From Melieria omissa (taxonomy: Eukaryota; Arthropoda; Insecta; Diptera; Ulidiidae): a stretch of 64,000 nucleotides of DNA. A program made the position numbers and the translations under genes. The stretch's first letter is position 1; each line of letters begins with the position of its first letter. The stretch is from contig OZ020268.1 in the NCBI GenBank assembly GCA_963971225.1, positions 59,953,900-60,017,899 of the forward strand, in the 5' to 3' direction. Below the pieces are notes generated by a model. It ran no database searches, was not told where the DNA came from, and worked only from the letters and a program-made list of their open reading frames with translations. Below, piece after piece: positions 45,782 to 57,569 of the stretch.

Positions 45782-48700
45782 TATGTGCTATTAGTTTGAC
45801 AGCAGCTGTAAATAAAAAAGTCATAAATAAAAGTTATGAAGCAACGTAAACAAAAAAATCCCAAAATAATAATTATCGACAACGAAAACAAAAAAATGTG
45901 TATCCCACAACAGTTATTACGCAACGTTGTCGCATATAATAATTATTTATTTAAAACTACTACATACTACTGTAACTTCTATATATAAAACTAATTATAA
46001 TCAACAAATAAAATTTATGTTGCATTGTCATAGTTACATTGCAATTATTTTCTTAAAAAGGTTATAATAGTTAACTCCCTGGTATAAACCCAAAGTTTTA
46101 TCTTGAGTTATGCACACATAAACATCTATTTATGTTTAATATACTGATTTATCGAATTAAGATTTAAAAAATAGCTTATTTCCTCTTTTTTTTCGTATAA
46201 ATCGTGGTTGTATTTAACGTTTATATGTAAATGTTTGTTTAGATTGAATTTAAAAAATCTACGTATACAATTTTGATCTTACTTATTGTCAATCATGTTT
46301 AACATCTTTCAGTCAAAAAGAAAAAAATACATATATATTTGATATACCAGATAGATACTGTGCGAATACACATTTGACTGTCCAACAGAATCTTAAGAAG
46401 TTATTATAATTTTCGCTTTTAGGAGTACCAAATAGAGGTTATTTTTGTGAAAATAAGAATGCTGTGCAGTAAAGGGTTAAGGTAGAATTTTTGAAAAATT
46501 AACTGGTTCATTTTTTTTCAAATAGATCCAAACGAGTTTAATGTTAACTATACACCTGTACCAAAATTTTATAAATTATCATCTTAATTTGACCTTAAAA
46601 ATTGTGTAGCCTATTTTTGTATATCTTTTATTTACTCGAATGAATATTGCGTCCTGCCAGTACGAACAAATAACAAGTAAACACATATTTACAACACATT
46701 ATGCATACCTACATAGCCGTACATGTGTATGTACAAACACACGAACCGCGCCCGTAAAAGGCAGCTGTTGTCACCGCAGAGTTGACAATTCGGTCCTTTG
46801 CGAATGTGCGCCAGCGACATTGATTTCCACCAAGTATAAATTAACCAAGTCCAAAATTCGAATGTTAGATTTCATAAGCAACTGAAAATGCTGGTGCGGC
46901 TTAGTACACAAAACCAAATAACAACAACAAAATGACAACAGCAAAAACGTAAAAACGCAGATGTGCCCGAAAGCTGTCGCTTCTCTATATCATATTTTTT
47001 AATACCGCATCACCACTATCCGAAATTGGAATTTGTGCAACTTGGAAAAGAGTTTAATTCGATTTTGAATAAAACATGCAGGGGTCGGGTGCGGGGCGCG
47101 GAATGTGACGAGCGCGAAAATATGCAAAATGCAATGAGGGTCACAAGCGAACCATTTCCCGGAAGCCGCCTAGAACACGAGGCCCTTTTCATGGGTAAAC
47201 AAACGCGTGGAGCGAGGGATAATTTGAATAATGCATTACCCCAGGTAGTGACACACACTCGCCGGCCAGATTTCGGCAAAAAATTACCGCGCCATCAGCG
47301 AAGCCGATTTGCACGTGGGCTTATGCAACCGCTGCGCGCACGTTGCCGAGAAATTAGGAGCGCGCATGGCTAGACGAATGCACTTTTTACGTGGACGCCG
47401 CGTTTGCACCCCGCGGTCGCATAAACCAACGCCGCAGCTCTCGATGCTTAAACGTGTAATCGGCGCCGCGCACTTCATACCAGAACTCATGTATGTATAT
47501 GAAGCATCCGCGGCAGCTTGCTTCCAGCGCAGAACGAATGCGGCAGTTAATTCGCAACAAATTCGATTTCAACCCTTTACAGTTCCATTGTTTTGCAAAA
47601 TTTCGCAGCAGCTAAAACCCCAAATGCATTAAATATTAATTTCTAAAATTTCTCCACACATTGACAGCTACCCTCTCGGCGCACCAGGAGTGCAACTTTG
47701 CAACTGCCAATCCGAACAGGTAGGCAGCCGGTCGAAACAACAGAAATTGATGTCCCGCGCTGCGTACCTTTTGTGGCACTGTCGCACGTATTTTTACATC
47801 ATAAAACATATGTACACGTACGTATGTACATAGGTATATGCTCATACACACACATATTTACATAGGTATGTGCATTAATACACGTATGTATGCACGTACA
47901 GTAACTAAAGGGCATTAAACGGTTGACTAATTGTTGCAGGATTTATTTTCTCTTCGTAGTTGCGCAACTTTTAACCTTTTTCATCACCAAATTCCGCATC
48001 GCTCATTGTGAGCGTTAATTGCTGCTCAATGGACAGCAACACGCAGTCACGTTGTTTTTGTTTGTGTACACAAGCGGCGCGGCTCGACCGACCTATTTTC
48101 CTGCTTTCTCACGCACTTTCAACCTTTCCGCCGGCACGATGTCCCCTTGGCGCTACACTGTTGCTCTTTTCGAGCAGCAGGAGCCAGCATCCGTGTCATC
48201 CCGGCGCTGCGCCGCGGAACATCCCCTAACAAAAATCTAATGTTTTTAGTGAAAAAAGGTGATTTTTTACACTAAACCATAAATATAATGTTATATAATA
48301 CGAATAATTGCCGTAATGCCAAAACATACGAGACTGAAAGTCAAGTACCCCTCAAATGATCTCAAAATCCCTTCCGATTGTTGTTCTTGTTTTCTTTGTT
48401 GTAGTAATGATGCTGAATAACACCTTTCGAACGGAGAGGGAACACGTCGCTGTTGATGCGTTGAGGGCTTAATCAGTTATTATTTGACAAATGAAATCCT
48501 AGTACCTGACTCGCTGCTATTTGGGATGACAGGTGACGGACGCAGTTATTTAGATGGCTATTTGTCAGGCTGTGTGTGTGTGTGTGTTAGTGATTTAGTG
48601 TTAGTAGAAGGAGCTCATTAATACTGCAAGCAAGGTGCACAATGGTTTTGACCGCATGGCATGGATCTTGTTAGGATCAGCTCGTGGTTTTCTCTTTGAA

Positions 48701-50512
48701 AACTTACTGGTAAAACGCTTTCTTTTCTCAACTAAAATTAAATTTATTTTTATTTCATTAGCTAATACAGCATACAAATTAAAGATTATGTTACATAATG
48801 ATTAAACTAAAACATCGTCATTTAAGCCGAGGTCAGCCTATGTAATAAACGATGCTAAAATAAAGATGTCATATCAATCTCTCTAAAAAAATATTTTAGA
48901 AACAAATTTAAATAAATATTTTTTAATATGGCTATTAAATTGCTAGAACAGTTTTTTGAGCCTAAACCTAAAAGCATTACAAATTTATGAAGTTGTAGAT
49001 GCCAAGAGTTCTTTGAGTACTCCAAAGAGACATTTTGGAAGCTTTTACTTTTAAGCACAGAATTGAACACGAAGCTGCAGTTAAGACCAGATCTTGATTT
49101 TTATTGATTTTAGTTATACAAATTCATGCGCCTATACACATACATATACACAATTTTCGCAATGATCTTTTACGAACTGTGCTAACAATATTTATGTGTG
49201 TATGACATAAATTCGTAAATCAATTTTTCCTTCTTCATGTCTAAGTGCGGCAACTGCATCCTTTGTCAAGCAAGCGATTGCATCCTTTCTTACGGGCGCC
49301 CCTTTTTTATTGTGGGTTTCTGCCAAAGGCATTTGATGGGTTAGATTTTCTCACGGTCCATAAAAAACCCTTTGGGTAACAGATAAACAGCGAGGAGCCA
49401 GCGGCCCGAAGCGAAGAAAGCAGAGTCGATTCAATGTTGATACATTCACTGCTGCACTGCTGACGCAATATGCATGTTTGTAGTTCGAAAAGTTATATTA
49501 GGATAAGTGTACAAGTAAAATAACCAATAGTGTAGTCCGGTTTCGTCCTGTGTTCTGCTGCGGCTCGAATTTCAAATTTCCACTACATGTTTTAAGTCTA
49601 CTCCCTTAGTCAGTAATATCTCCAAAGCTTATTCACCTACTCGCAAGTACTCATACATACATAGTTATACTCGGATTTGAAAAATAAAAAATGTTTTTCA
49701 CTCCAATGGACCATGAAATATAATTCGGTTTCATTTTTCTTCTTTTGGTTATTTTTCTCGGAAGGCTTTTTGCGAGCGCGCTGTGGGAGTTGTTGTCCTG
49801 CTGCCGTTCAAATATGCACAAGGATGTCCATAATTTGATTTAAGGCGGCATATGAAATTTGCATCCAGCGAAAGTCTTCGCCATTTCACGGGGGTCACGG
49901 AGGAGGACGGTAATGAATAAGGAAAGGTGTGCTGGCAGCATGGATGCGGAAAGTAGATGAAAGACTTACTGAAGCAGAAGGTAGGAAGAAAGTAAGACCA
50001 AACACGTTGCTACGGAAATTCGTTATTGTGTTACCACAGGCGATCTATGCTTACGTACGTACATATGTATGTATTCGCGTCCACATCGTTGAGTTGCGGC
50101 AACGCCAATTGGGGGTAGAGCGTCGGCCTCAACTGGATGAAGAAGCTTCACATGCCGTGAAACACATTTCAATGTGAAGTCTCCCTTTTATCCGCAAACT
50201 TACATATATAAAAGTACATACATATATACATATGTACGTGTGCATGGGCCGGCCGGCCGCCACCGAAAGAAACTTCAGGACGTTGCATTAGAGAGGGGCT
50301 ACTCATCAACCATCGCCGGTGTTGGTCCCACCGTTTGACATGGGTCGCCTGGCAATCGCAATTTCTTTTGCGACATTACTTGTAGCCATACAGACAAACA
50401 CACACGCATGCACAAATGTACGCAGCATCTAATTTTTCTTTTATCTTTTCTTTCAAAGTGTTCGCTACACCAGCGACAGGCCTGGACAGGTATAAGTCCG
50501 TGGTAGTTTCCA
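45782..50512. other. Non-coding region with a GC-rich island
   Basis: Directly right of the hAT-like element, 45835-45900 is an inverted copy of 32730-32800. Between about 46730 and 48230 the base composition becomes clearly more GC-rich, with many CG dinucleotides and two overlapping open frames (46963-47373 and 47309-47632). I recognise no domain in either and would not call them genes. The patch could be a promoter or first-exon region of an unseen gene. A short (TG)n run lies at 48570-48588; CATATGTACGTATGTACATA-type repeats occur near 47810-47900 and 50055-50230. Confidence 0.45.
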
Positions 50513-51083
50513 CATATCGCACACCCACTTCAAAAGTGACACAACTCAAAATTTTTATTTTTCGGGTTTATGTGTTAATACTGTGCACAATGCATCTATC
50601 TACCAATAGGCAAAAGCTCAGTATATTTTCTTGTTGTTAACAGTTGCCAAAAAACAGTTAGGTCTCTCTTCATGTCGAGAAGTTTGATGCTATTTGATCG
50701 CTGCAGCTAATACAAAAGTGTCCTAATTCAAATTGTGACACTTTTGACAAAATAAATTTTTGTTTAATTTAATTTTAAGTAAAGTTGAAGCTTCAAAATT
50801 TTTCTTTCAACTTTTTAACTGTCGTTTATAATTATTAAGTTCAGAAAAAGTGGCATAACTTGAAATAATTCGGTAATTATTGAATTAAAATATCATCAAA
50901 AGAGTCCCAAACAAAACAAAATCTTTGTAACTCATCCTAAAGCATAATCTGTAGGGATTTTCTACTAAACGGTCTATAAGTTATTTAAAAAAAATGTTTA
51001 TTCAGCTCAAAAACAGTTTTTCGCGTTTCCTGAAAAATTAAAAATTTTGAGTTGTGTCACTTTTGTAGTGGGTGTGCGATATG
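50513..51083. mobile_element. Intact 571-bp MITE (same family as 40705-45657)
   Basis: The ends are CATATCGCACACCCACTTCA and, inverted, CATATCGCACACCCACTACA, continuing for about 45 bp (AAAGTGACACAACTCAAAAT). A TA within the tips could be the target (CA|TA|TCGCAC ... GTGCGA|TA|TG), as in Tc1/mariner-derived MITEs. No coding sequence is present. It is in the opposite orientation to the LINE-interrupted copy. Confidence 0.85.
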
Positions 51084-51590
51084 TTCGCGCGGGGGGAGGG
51101 AGCTCACTGCTTTCTGTTTGTGCTGACTGAATTCCACGCGCAGTCGTTGTTAATATATTCGAGTACCATCGCAACAGTGGCCTTTAAGTTCGGCGGCTCT
51201 ATTGTATGAGCGCGGGTGCGTGGGAGACAAGGAGTTGAGGCATCGTTTGATGACCGATTTGCGTTTTAAGAGTAAAATGCTGGCATTACATTGCAATAAG
51301 AAATCGGAAATAAACTCGACACACACGCAAACACATTCGAGCAGAACACTTTAACGATCAGGTGAGAAGTGGAGAACTGGCTTATTAAAACGGAAAATTC
51401 TGCAGTTAGAGTTGCTAACAGGACTATCCCTTCATAAAGCCCAAAATAAGAGACACACTCAGCGGCGAAAATGCTGCGTTATGTCCTTAACACTGTCACA
51501 ACTATGGGACATGTGTATATGCTCCACATTAAGACAGTAAAAATGTAGCAGTGAAAGTGGGGAAGTTCATGGGTACGTGGCTATATGTCC
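51084..51590. other. Non-coding DNA between MITE and SINE
   Basis: I see no gene or repeat with recognisable ends here. The composition is mixed, with a short G-rich run next to the MITE (GCGCGGGGGGAGGGAGC, about 51088). Confidence 0.4.
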
Positions 51591-51897
51591 CTTCTTCTTC
51601 TTCTTGACTGGCAAGCCAGCCCGATTACGGACTAAGGCCTAGCTACCCGCAACCAACCGTGTTGTGCGTGGAAGTGAGGTTGGAAGGGACCTAAAGTTTT
51701 ATGTCGATTCCGAACGGCGAGTTGGGAGCTTTTTCATAGGCAATTTTACTCTCAGAGGTTTGCCATTTCCTGCTAAGAGGACAGCCGCCGAAGGAAAAAT
51801 GGTTTTTATTTTTTTCGGTGTTAGCAGCAACGGAGTCTTGAACCTGGGTTCGAGCGTCCAAACGCACTAGCCAGCTGAGCTACTGTGGCTGTGGCCA
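51591..51897 (-). mobile_element. tRNA-derived SINE
   Basis: On the minus strand the head has a near-canonical RNA polymerase III promoter. Box A is TAGCTCAGCTGG (51882-51871) and box B GGTTCAAGACTCC (51844-51832), with tRNA-like spacing. A non-tRNA body of about 225 bp follows, and the 3' end is a short (GAA)n tract (51605-51591). The size of about 305 bp fits insect SINEs. Target duplications are unclear. Confidence 0.8.
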
Positions 51898-54765
51898 GAT
51901 AGAATAAAAACTAATTTTTGGTTGGTTGTAAATAAGTGCACTGAATAATATTGTACTTTCTGCGGATAACGATTTAAGCTTTGCATTTTGTCGAGTAGTC
52001 TGAAAATTGGTAGATGTCTGAAACACTTTTTTGAATCCAATACTCTGAGAATTTTGGTATTCCAGTGAATACCCACACCGAAACCGCTCTCCATCTTCGA
52101 TCCGTCAGTGTTGAAGTTTATGTCAAGCTGATATATATATAAATGTAATATCCTGTTGCAAAAAATCCACAATCTTGCGCTTTATTTTAATTTAGTAAAT
52201 GCGGTGTGGTGCGTATGGCGAGCAACAAGAAAGTAATAAAACTTAATGATTTGAAAGAAATTCAATTTTCCAAGCGCACGCAATGTGTTCCGAACTGATT
52301 TTACGCTCCAGGCGATGACACTCGCCACAGAAAGGCCTTGCTTTGGCAGAAATATGTAAGTGGGAATGTATGTTTCATTTTTTATGCATATGACACTTCA
52401 AACTAAACGCTCGCGGGGATGCGTAGATGTGCGTGTGGCGCTGTATGTGCGTATATGCGTACATGTGTGCGTGTGCACAACAGTATTAAGTGTCCATTGG
52501 GCTAGGAGGTTGTTCATATTTCCTTGTGTTTTTTTTACTGGAATATAATTTTGCGAAGTACTTAGTCAGCAACTTTCACCCTCGACGGCGGCCTTGCACC
52601 CAGCCACATACCAAAGGGTAAAGTTGTGTCCTGTCACTATTTCTGATGATAAGAGTGTATAATTTTTTATATTAAACTGAATTGAGCAATACGCGTGAAA
52701 TGGAAGCAGCCGACGAAGGCAAGGCGAAATAAGAAAAATGGCATAAATGGCGTTATAATTCTGCTACTAGCCTTCAATGTAAATTTGTGATTGATGCCAA
52801 CGCTCTTCGTCTGCTCTCAATTGATAAGCAAAATACCTAGCTGGGTATGTTTTATGGATTGTGATGTAGGCAGGCAGTTAATTTAAAGTACCTACAATCG
52901 CCAAAGCACTTTTTTAAATATTCATGTGGGTATGTGAGTAGGAAATATGTTAACAGAAGCATACAGTAAAACCGTGACCAGACAAGTTTTTGGAGGCTAT
53001 AAGTGATAAAAATAAGAGGAAGAATATAACTATTCTATTGCAATTGAAAATTAAATCAAATAAAAAACAATTATTTTTAAGATATTTTTTGATTTTAAGT
53101 CATATTCGAATTTTTTGACTGGATAATAAATTAAGCATGAGACGTTTGAGAATACAAAATCATAATTAAAATAATTTCAGTAATTTTTCTTAACATTGAC
53201 AACAAGTAATGTTTTTACGCAATTGGCTGACTAGTTCTCCAAAAGTACCAGCACGCAAGGTTTAGCAAAACATTTTGCATTTCTGGTGTAATAAACGATT
53301 AGCGACCTCACCACATTTTCGACTGTTCGTCTTGCGATGATAGCAGAGTTGGGAAACAATGGCGCTTTCTTTTAATTTGTCAACGACTTGAAAAGCTTGA
53401 AGTATGACATCCGGCCCTGAAGATCGGAGTTGACGTTAGGTTGTGTCGTGAACTTGGGGTTATTTTGCGGGCTCAATGCATTTTTACTTTTCGTTTTACT
53501 TTGTTTAGTTACGATGTCACAAGCCCTTGAGAATTTGACGGCTATTCACGTCACACACGACGTGGCGCGCATTCGCATATGACGTCCTTACTGATCCTTT
53601 GTGCCTTCCTTTCTGCCATAAGTTGTAAGTACAAAACGAAATATGTATAAATGAAAAAATTAAAAAATGAAAAATGATCTTTTGCATTGACTGGCTTACC
53701 TGAAGCAACAGCGACCTTCGGGACACGGCCTGCATTTCCTAGATTAACGCCGCTTTTGAGAAAGGGTTGCGTCAGTCTTCTTCACGTCTTACTGAGAAGC
53801 ACACGGCATTTTGTTTATCGCTTCGAAAAATTTCAGTGATCCTCGTGACGCGGTAGATACACGATGATCGCGCACAAAATCACAAAGGGGTTAAAGCTGT
53901 GATAAAATTAACCCTGCGCCCGAGCATGCGCCGGGGTACGGCATTAGAAACCTATGAAAGAGTGCTCCGCAATGACTCGCACACAATTGCATGCATCGGA
54001 GGGCAAGTAGTCCGATGAGATTCTGTGTTTCTGTGAATCTAAAATGCTTGCAACAAATTTCAAGTTCGGCGAATTTCGTCGTTACCGATTTGAATCAGTC
54101 CGAATTACATCACGCGATCGACGTTATCGGAATGAAGTGTTTGCTCATTTTTGGAGCGAGCTGAGTGTCTGCGGTGAGCTGAGTGCTTTTAATTATATGG
54201 TCATCGAGATTATCAGTGTAACCACTCTATCGATTAAGTGCACACCTTCACGCAACCTTTTCGCAGGCAAATTTTATGAGGATGTTTTAAATGATCGGAC
54301 GGATGAGATAATTACTGCTGACAGAGAAAGGGGCGAATCACAAAGTGTCCGATACTCAACTTGTGATTTGCAATATGGTTGAAAGTTAATTTAGTGATGA
54401 ATTGGTACATAATAAATTGACAGCGAAAGTGGGGACTTAAGCTTAATTTAGTGAAAAGAACCCAGATATGTTCATGTCCAATCTGGATTGAATAAACTGA
54501 ACAAAATTTACTGAATGTCCAAAAGATCAAAAATCTAGTATACATCTAAAAATTTAGCAACAATGTGAACATTTTTCGACCCACAATCAAAAAGATTAAA
54601 ATAAAAAAGATTTGAAAATTCAAATATTAATTAATAACGGTTTGCATAGTGAAAAACATCGAAATATATGAAAACCACAATTCAACAGGAATTTTCGAAA
54701 CTGACAAATGATTAACACATTTCATATTTTTTTATAAATAAGATTTAAAGTGATCCCGTTTGGTT
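51898..54765. other. Non-coding DNA
   Basis: No gene is supportable. Short open frames such as 54044-54382 lack any recognisable domain. Simple TGTGCGTATATGCG-type repeats lie near 52430-52480. Confidence 0.45.
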
Positions 54766-55750
54766 CAGTTCTATGGTAATAAGGGACCGCTGATTTCGAT
54801 CCGCAAACCGTTTTTAAATCTTAGTTTCCGTTTTCGCAAAAAATGGACGAAAAATGGATGGGAGAATGGATTTTTCGCACGTTTGGGATTTTAATTTCTA
54901 AACCAATAAACGGCTTGTCATGATTTTCACTTTGTGGCATTTACAACACCTCATGGCTTCTTTTCCAATATAATTTATTTTTATAAGTTTTCCAATTCCG
55001 CGACAATTGGACCGCAAAGTAAAAAAATATGGAATTTCAAGAATTTTCTTTGATGTTAAAAAACATGCAAATTTTTCGTAAATCAAGTGTCAAGTTAGGT
55101 GTTAAAGGAAAGCGGAAACATAAAATAATACAACACAGCCTAATTATTGGGCGTGATTCCCATTCTTGTCGAAGTATAAGGAAAAATGTACCATAGTCAT
55201 TTTCATCACTTTTCATACTTTTTCCTTAAAAAATTAACGGCCTCAAATATGCTCTTTTATATGTTCCATTTATAGTCTGAAATACAAGCAAAAAGCAAAA
55301 AGATTTTGAATTGCTCAAAATCAAAAAATTAAAAGCATTACATATGTTGAGGCCCTTAATTTTTTAAGAAAAAAGTATGAAAAGTTATGAAAAGAATGGG
55401 AATCACGCCATTGATGTTTGATGATATTTGATGTTTCCGCTTTCATTTAACAGCTAACTAATATAATAGATTTAAGAAAAATGTGCATGTTTTTGACTAT
55501 CCAGAAAACGCCTTAAAATTCCATATTTTCCGACTTTGAGGTCCAATTACCGCGAAATCGTCAAACTTATAAAAATAAATTACATTGGAAAAGAAGCCGT
55601 GAGGTGTTGTAAATGCCACAAAGTGAAAATCATGTCAAGCCGTTTATTAGTTTAGAAATTAAAATCCCAAACGTGCAAAAAGTCAGGGAAAATCCGAAAA
55701 AGTGACACGCCCATTTTTGGCAAAAACGGTCCCTAATTACCCTAGAACTG
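54766..55750. repeat. ~1-kb near-palindrome (foldback element or hairpin-RNA locus)
   Basis: The left arm from 54766 (CAGTTCTATGGTAATAAGGG) returns inverted at the right end (55750 backwards: CAGTTCTAGGGTAATTAGGG). Long, nearly identical arm segments are: 54890-54990 against 55565-55660 (AACGGCTTG, TTTTCACTTTGTGGC, ACAACACCTCA); 55149-55166 against 55392-55409, a perfect 18 bp (GGCGTGATTCCCATTCTT); and 55200-55250 against 55340-55390 (CTTAAAAAATTAA, GGCCTCAA). The loop is about 80-90 bp near 55255-55340. There is no coding frame. The arms differ by scattered substitutions and small indels. Confidence 0.85.
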
Positions 55751-57250
55751 CTGTCAAACCCAGAAAAGCCATTTTGCTGTTGATCAGTGCTATTAACCCA
55801 AAAAAATCCATATTTTCAACTTTTACATTTTTGTGTCGCAAATAATAGAAACTCGACTGGACTAGTTATGTTTCAAAAGGCATATACATACATACAAGTA
55901 CAACGGGCTACTCGATCTTCACGCTTGAGAAACTTTCGTTCTAGCAATGCTGGAGAATCCACAGAGCTCATGCAATCGTTTGAATATTTATATAAATTTT
56001 AACTTTAAGACTGCGTTCCATGAATTCAAAAACTGACAATGTCTGGCGTACTCTCGAGCTTAGTTTTTTTCAACTTTTATGGTGGCAAGGAAGAAGCAAT
56101 GTCAAATATCGTATTTTAATAAAAATCTACTAAGCGCGTCGAAGCACTTGTTCCTAAAATAAGAAGAAAAATAGACTGAAAATAATAGCTTTTTAGACCC
56201 TCCTTGTTTTGTATGTATAATAACAACGAATTATGAATATCAGAAGATATCTCACCAAGTACAGTCTAGTAATATTTTTTGAAAAGATTTTCAACCACAC
56301 CATATTCAATATTTTTTATCATCCCTCAAAGAATTCGCTTTATCAGCAAGGGGTGGACATTCACGAGTGCATAAGGTGGACGTTCACTTGTGTCCATTAG
56401 GGGTGGACTTTTGAAATGTAAATACGGACATTTCCAAGAGGATGGGCAGAGACCATCGTGCGGAATCTGCGCCATTTGTTGTGATTGTAACACAGAAAAC
56501 AAGAAAAGGGTCAATGCTATTCGTTTAATCTTACTCAGCAAATGTAGTGTTTTTTATTAGTTCGCCCTCCTCCGCCCTGGAATGACTTGCCAAAGCTGCG
56601 TAATATTTTTTCGTTTTTGGTTCGTAGCTTCTGGTGGCCAACCATTGATTTCTCACCCTCGGAGGCCATTTTCATTTTATGAGAGCACAACATATGCGCA
56701 AATGAAAATACGCTTTTTAAATATTAATATCGGTTTTAAAAGAGCGGTTTACTGTAAATATTTATATTCGAATCAAATTGTTTGTTTTCGTTGTGTGAAT
56801 TGTTGCAGAATTTGAAATTGAAACAATTAACTAGCAACACTTTTTATGTCAACAAACAGGATAAAAGAGTTCGACCAACTAGTTTTCAGTATAGTTGGAG
56901 ATCATGAGTTTTGTGTAAAATATGAAGTAAAACTGTACCTTAATTTTTCCGACGGCAAACACGTTTTACAAGTAGTTGTATGGTATTTAGTTCAATGTTT
57001 TTTTAAAATGTTGTATCCAACTTTTTAGTGAATAGTTTTTCGAACCAGCCAGGAGAAACACAATAGTTTTTGGTATGTGCACCAAAAATTTCATATTTTT
57101 TGGGTCTATCAACCATTGATGCGTATTTTGCGTTAAGTTGTTCTATAGGAATAATTGTGTGTGTGTAAAACAGATGCTTTGTATTTGTTTTTTTTTTGAA
57201 ATTTCCTTCTTTCTAATGAAAATATAACTGTTAAAATTTTTGCTATGATT
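55751..57250. other. Non-coding DNA
   Basis: No gene was recognised. At 56345-56415 the word GGTGGAC recurs three times (GGGGTGGACATT, AGGTGGACGTT, GGGGTGGACTTT), a small degenerate tandem. Confidence 0.4.
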
Positions 57251-57569
57251 ACACCGTGCGACAGCATTTTTCACACCGGGAAAAATCCATATGTGCGTGA
57301 AATTAGAGACCAAATATAGTAATACTGCGTAGTCAGTTTTTCATTTTTACATCCTTTATCTTTTTAAAAGGACTTCAAAATTTTGAAGGGGATAAGAAAT
57401 TAAAAAATGCGTTAGAATATGGCGATATGTATATCAAATGAAAGAGAAAAGGCTAAAGAATTTAAATGCCATTTATTTGTATCTATTTCTAAAAAAAGGA
57501 TATGAAAAAGATCCTTTGAAAATTTTAATGAAATGAATGACAATTTTTTTTATATTTGTCGCACGGTGT
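57251..57569. mobile_element. Small MITE, ~319 bp
   Basis: Perfect 13-bp inverted ends, ACACCGTGCGACA at 57251-57263 and TGTCGCACGGTGT at 57557-57569, enclose a non-coding, AT-rich core. T/TA bases flank both ends, so a TA target is possible. No relative was found in the window. Confidence 0.65.

Noticed and set aside
46963..47373. 136-residue open frame on the plus strand
   Set aside because: No recognisable domain, no splice context, overlapping another frame in a GC-rich patch; likely chance.
47309..47632. 107-residue frame with Cys/Arg-rich start
   Set aside because: Looks briefly like a zinc-binding CNRC motif, but no family match and composition explains it.
54044..54382. 112-residue plus-strand frame
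   Set aside because: No domain, no conserved context; kept as non-coding.
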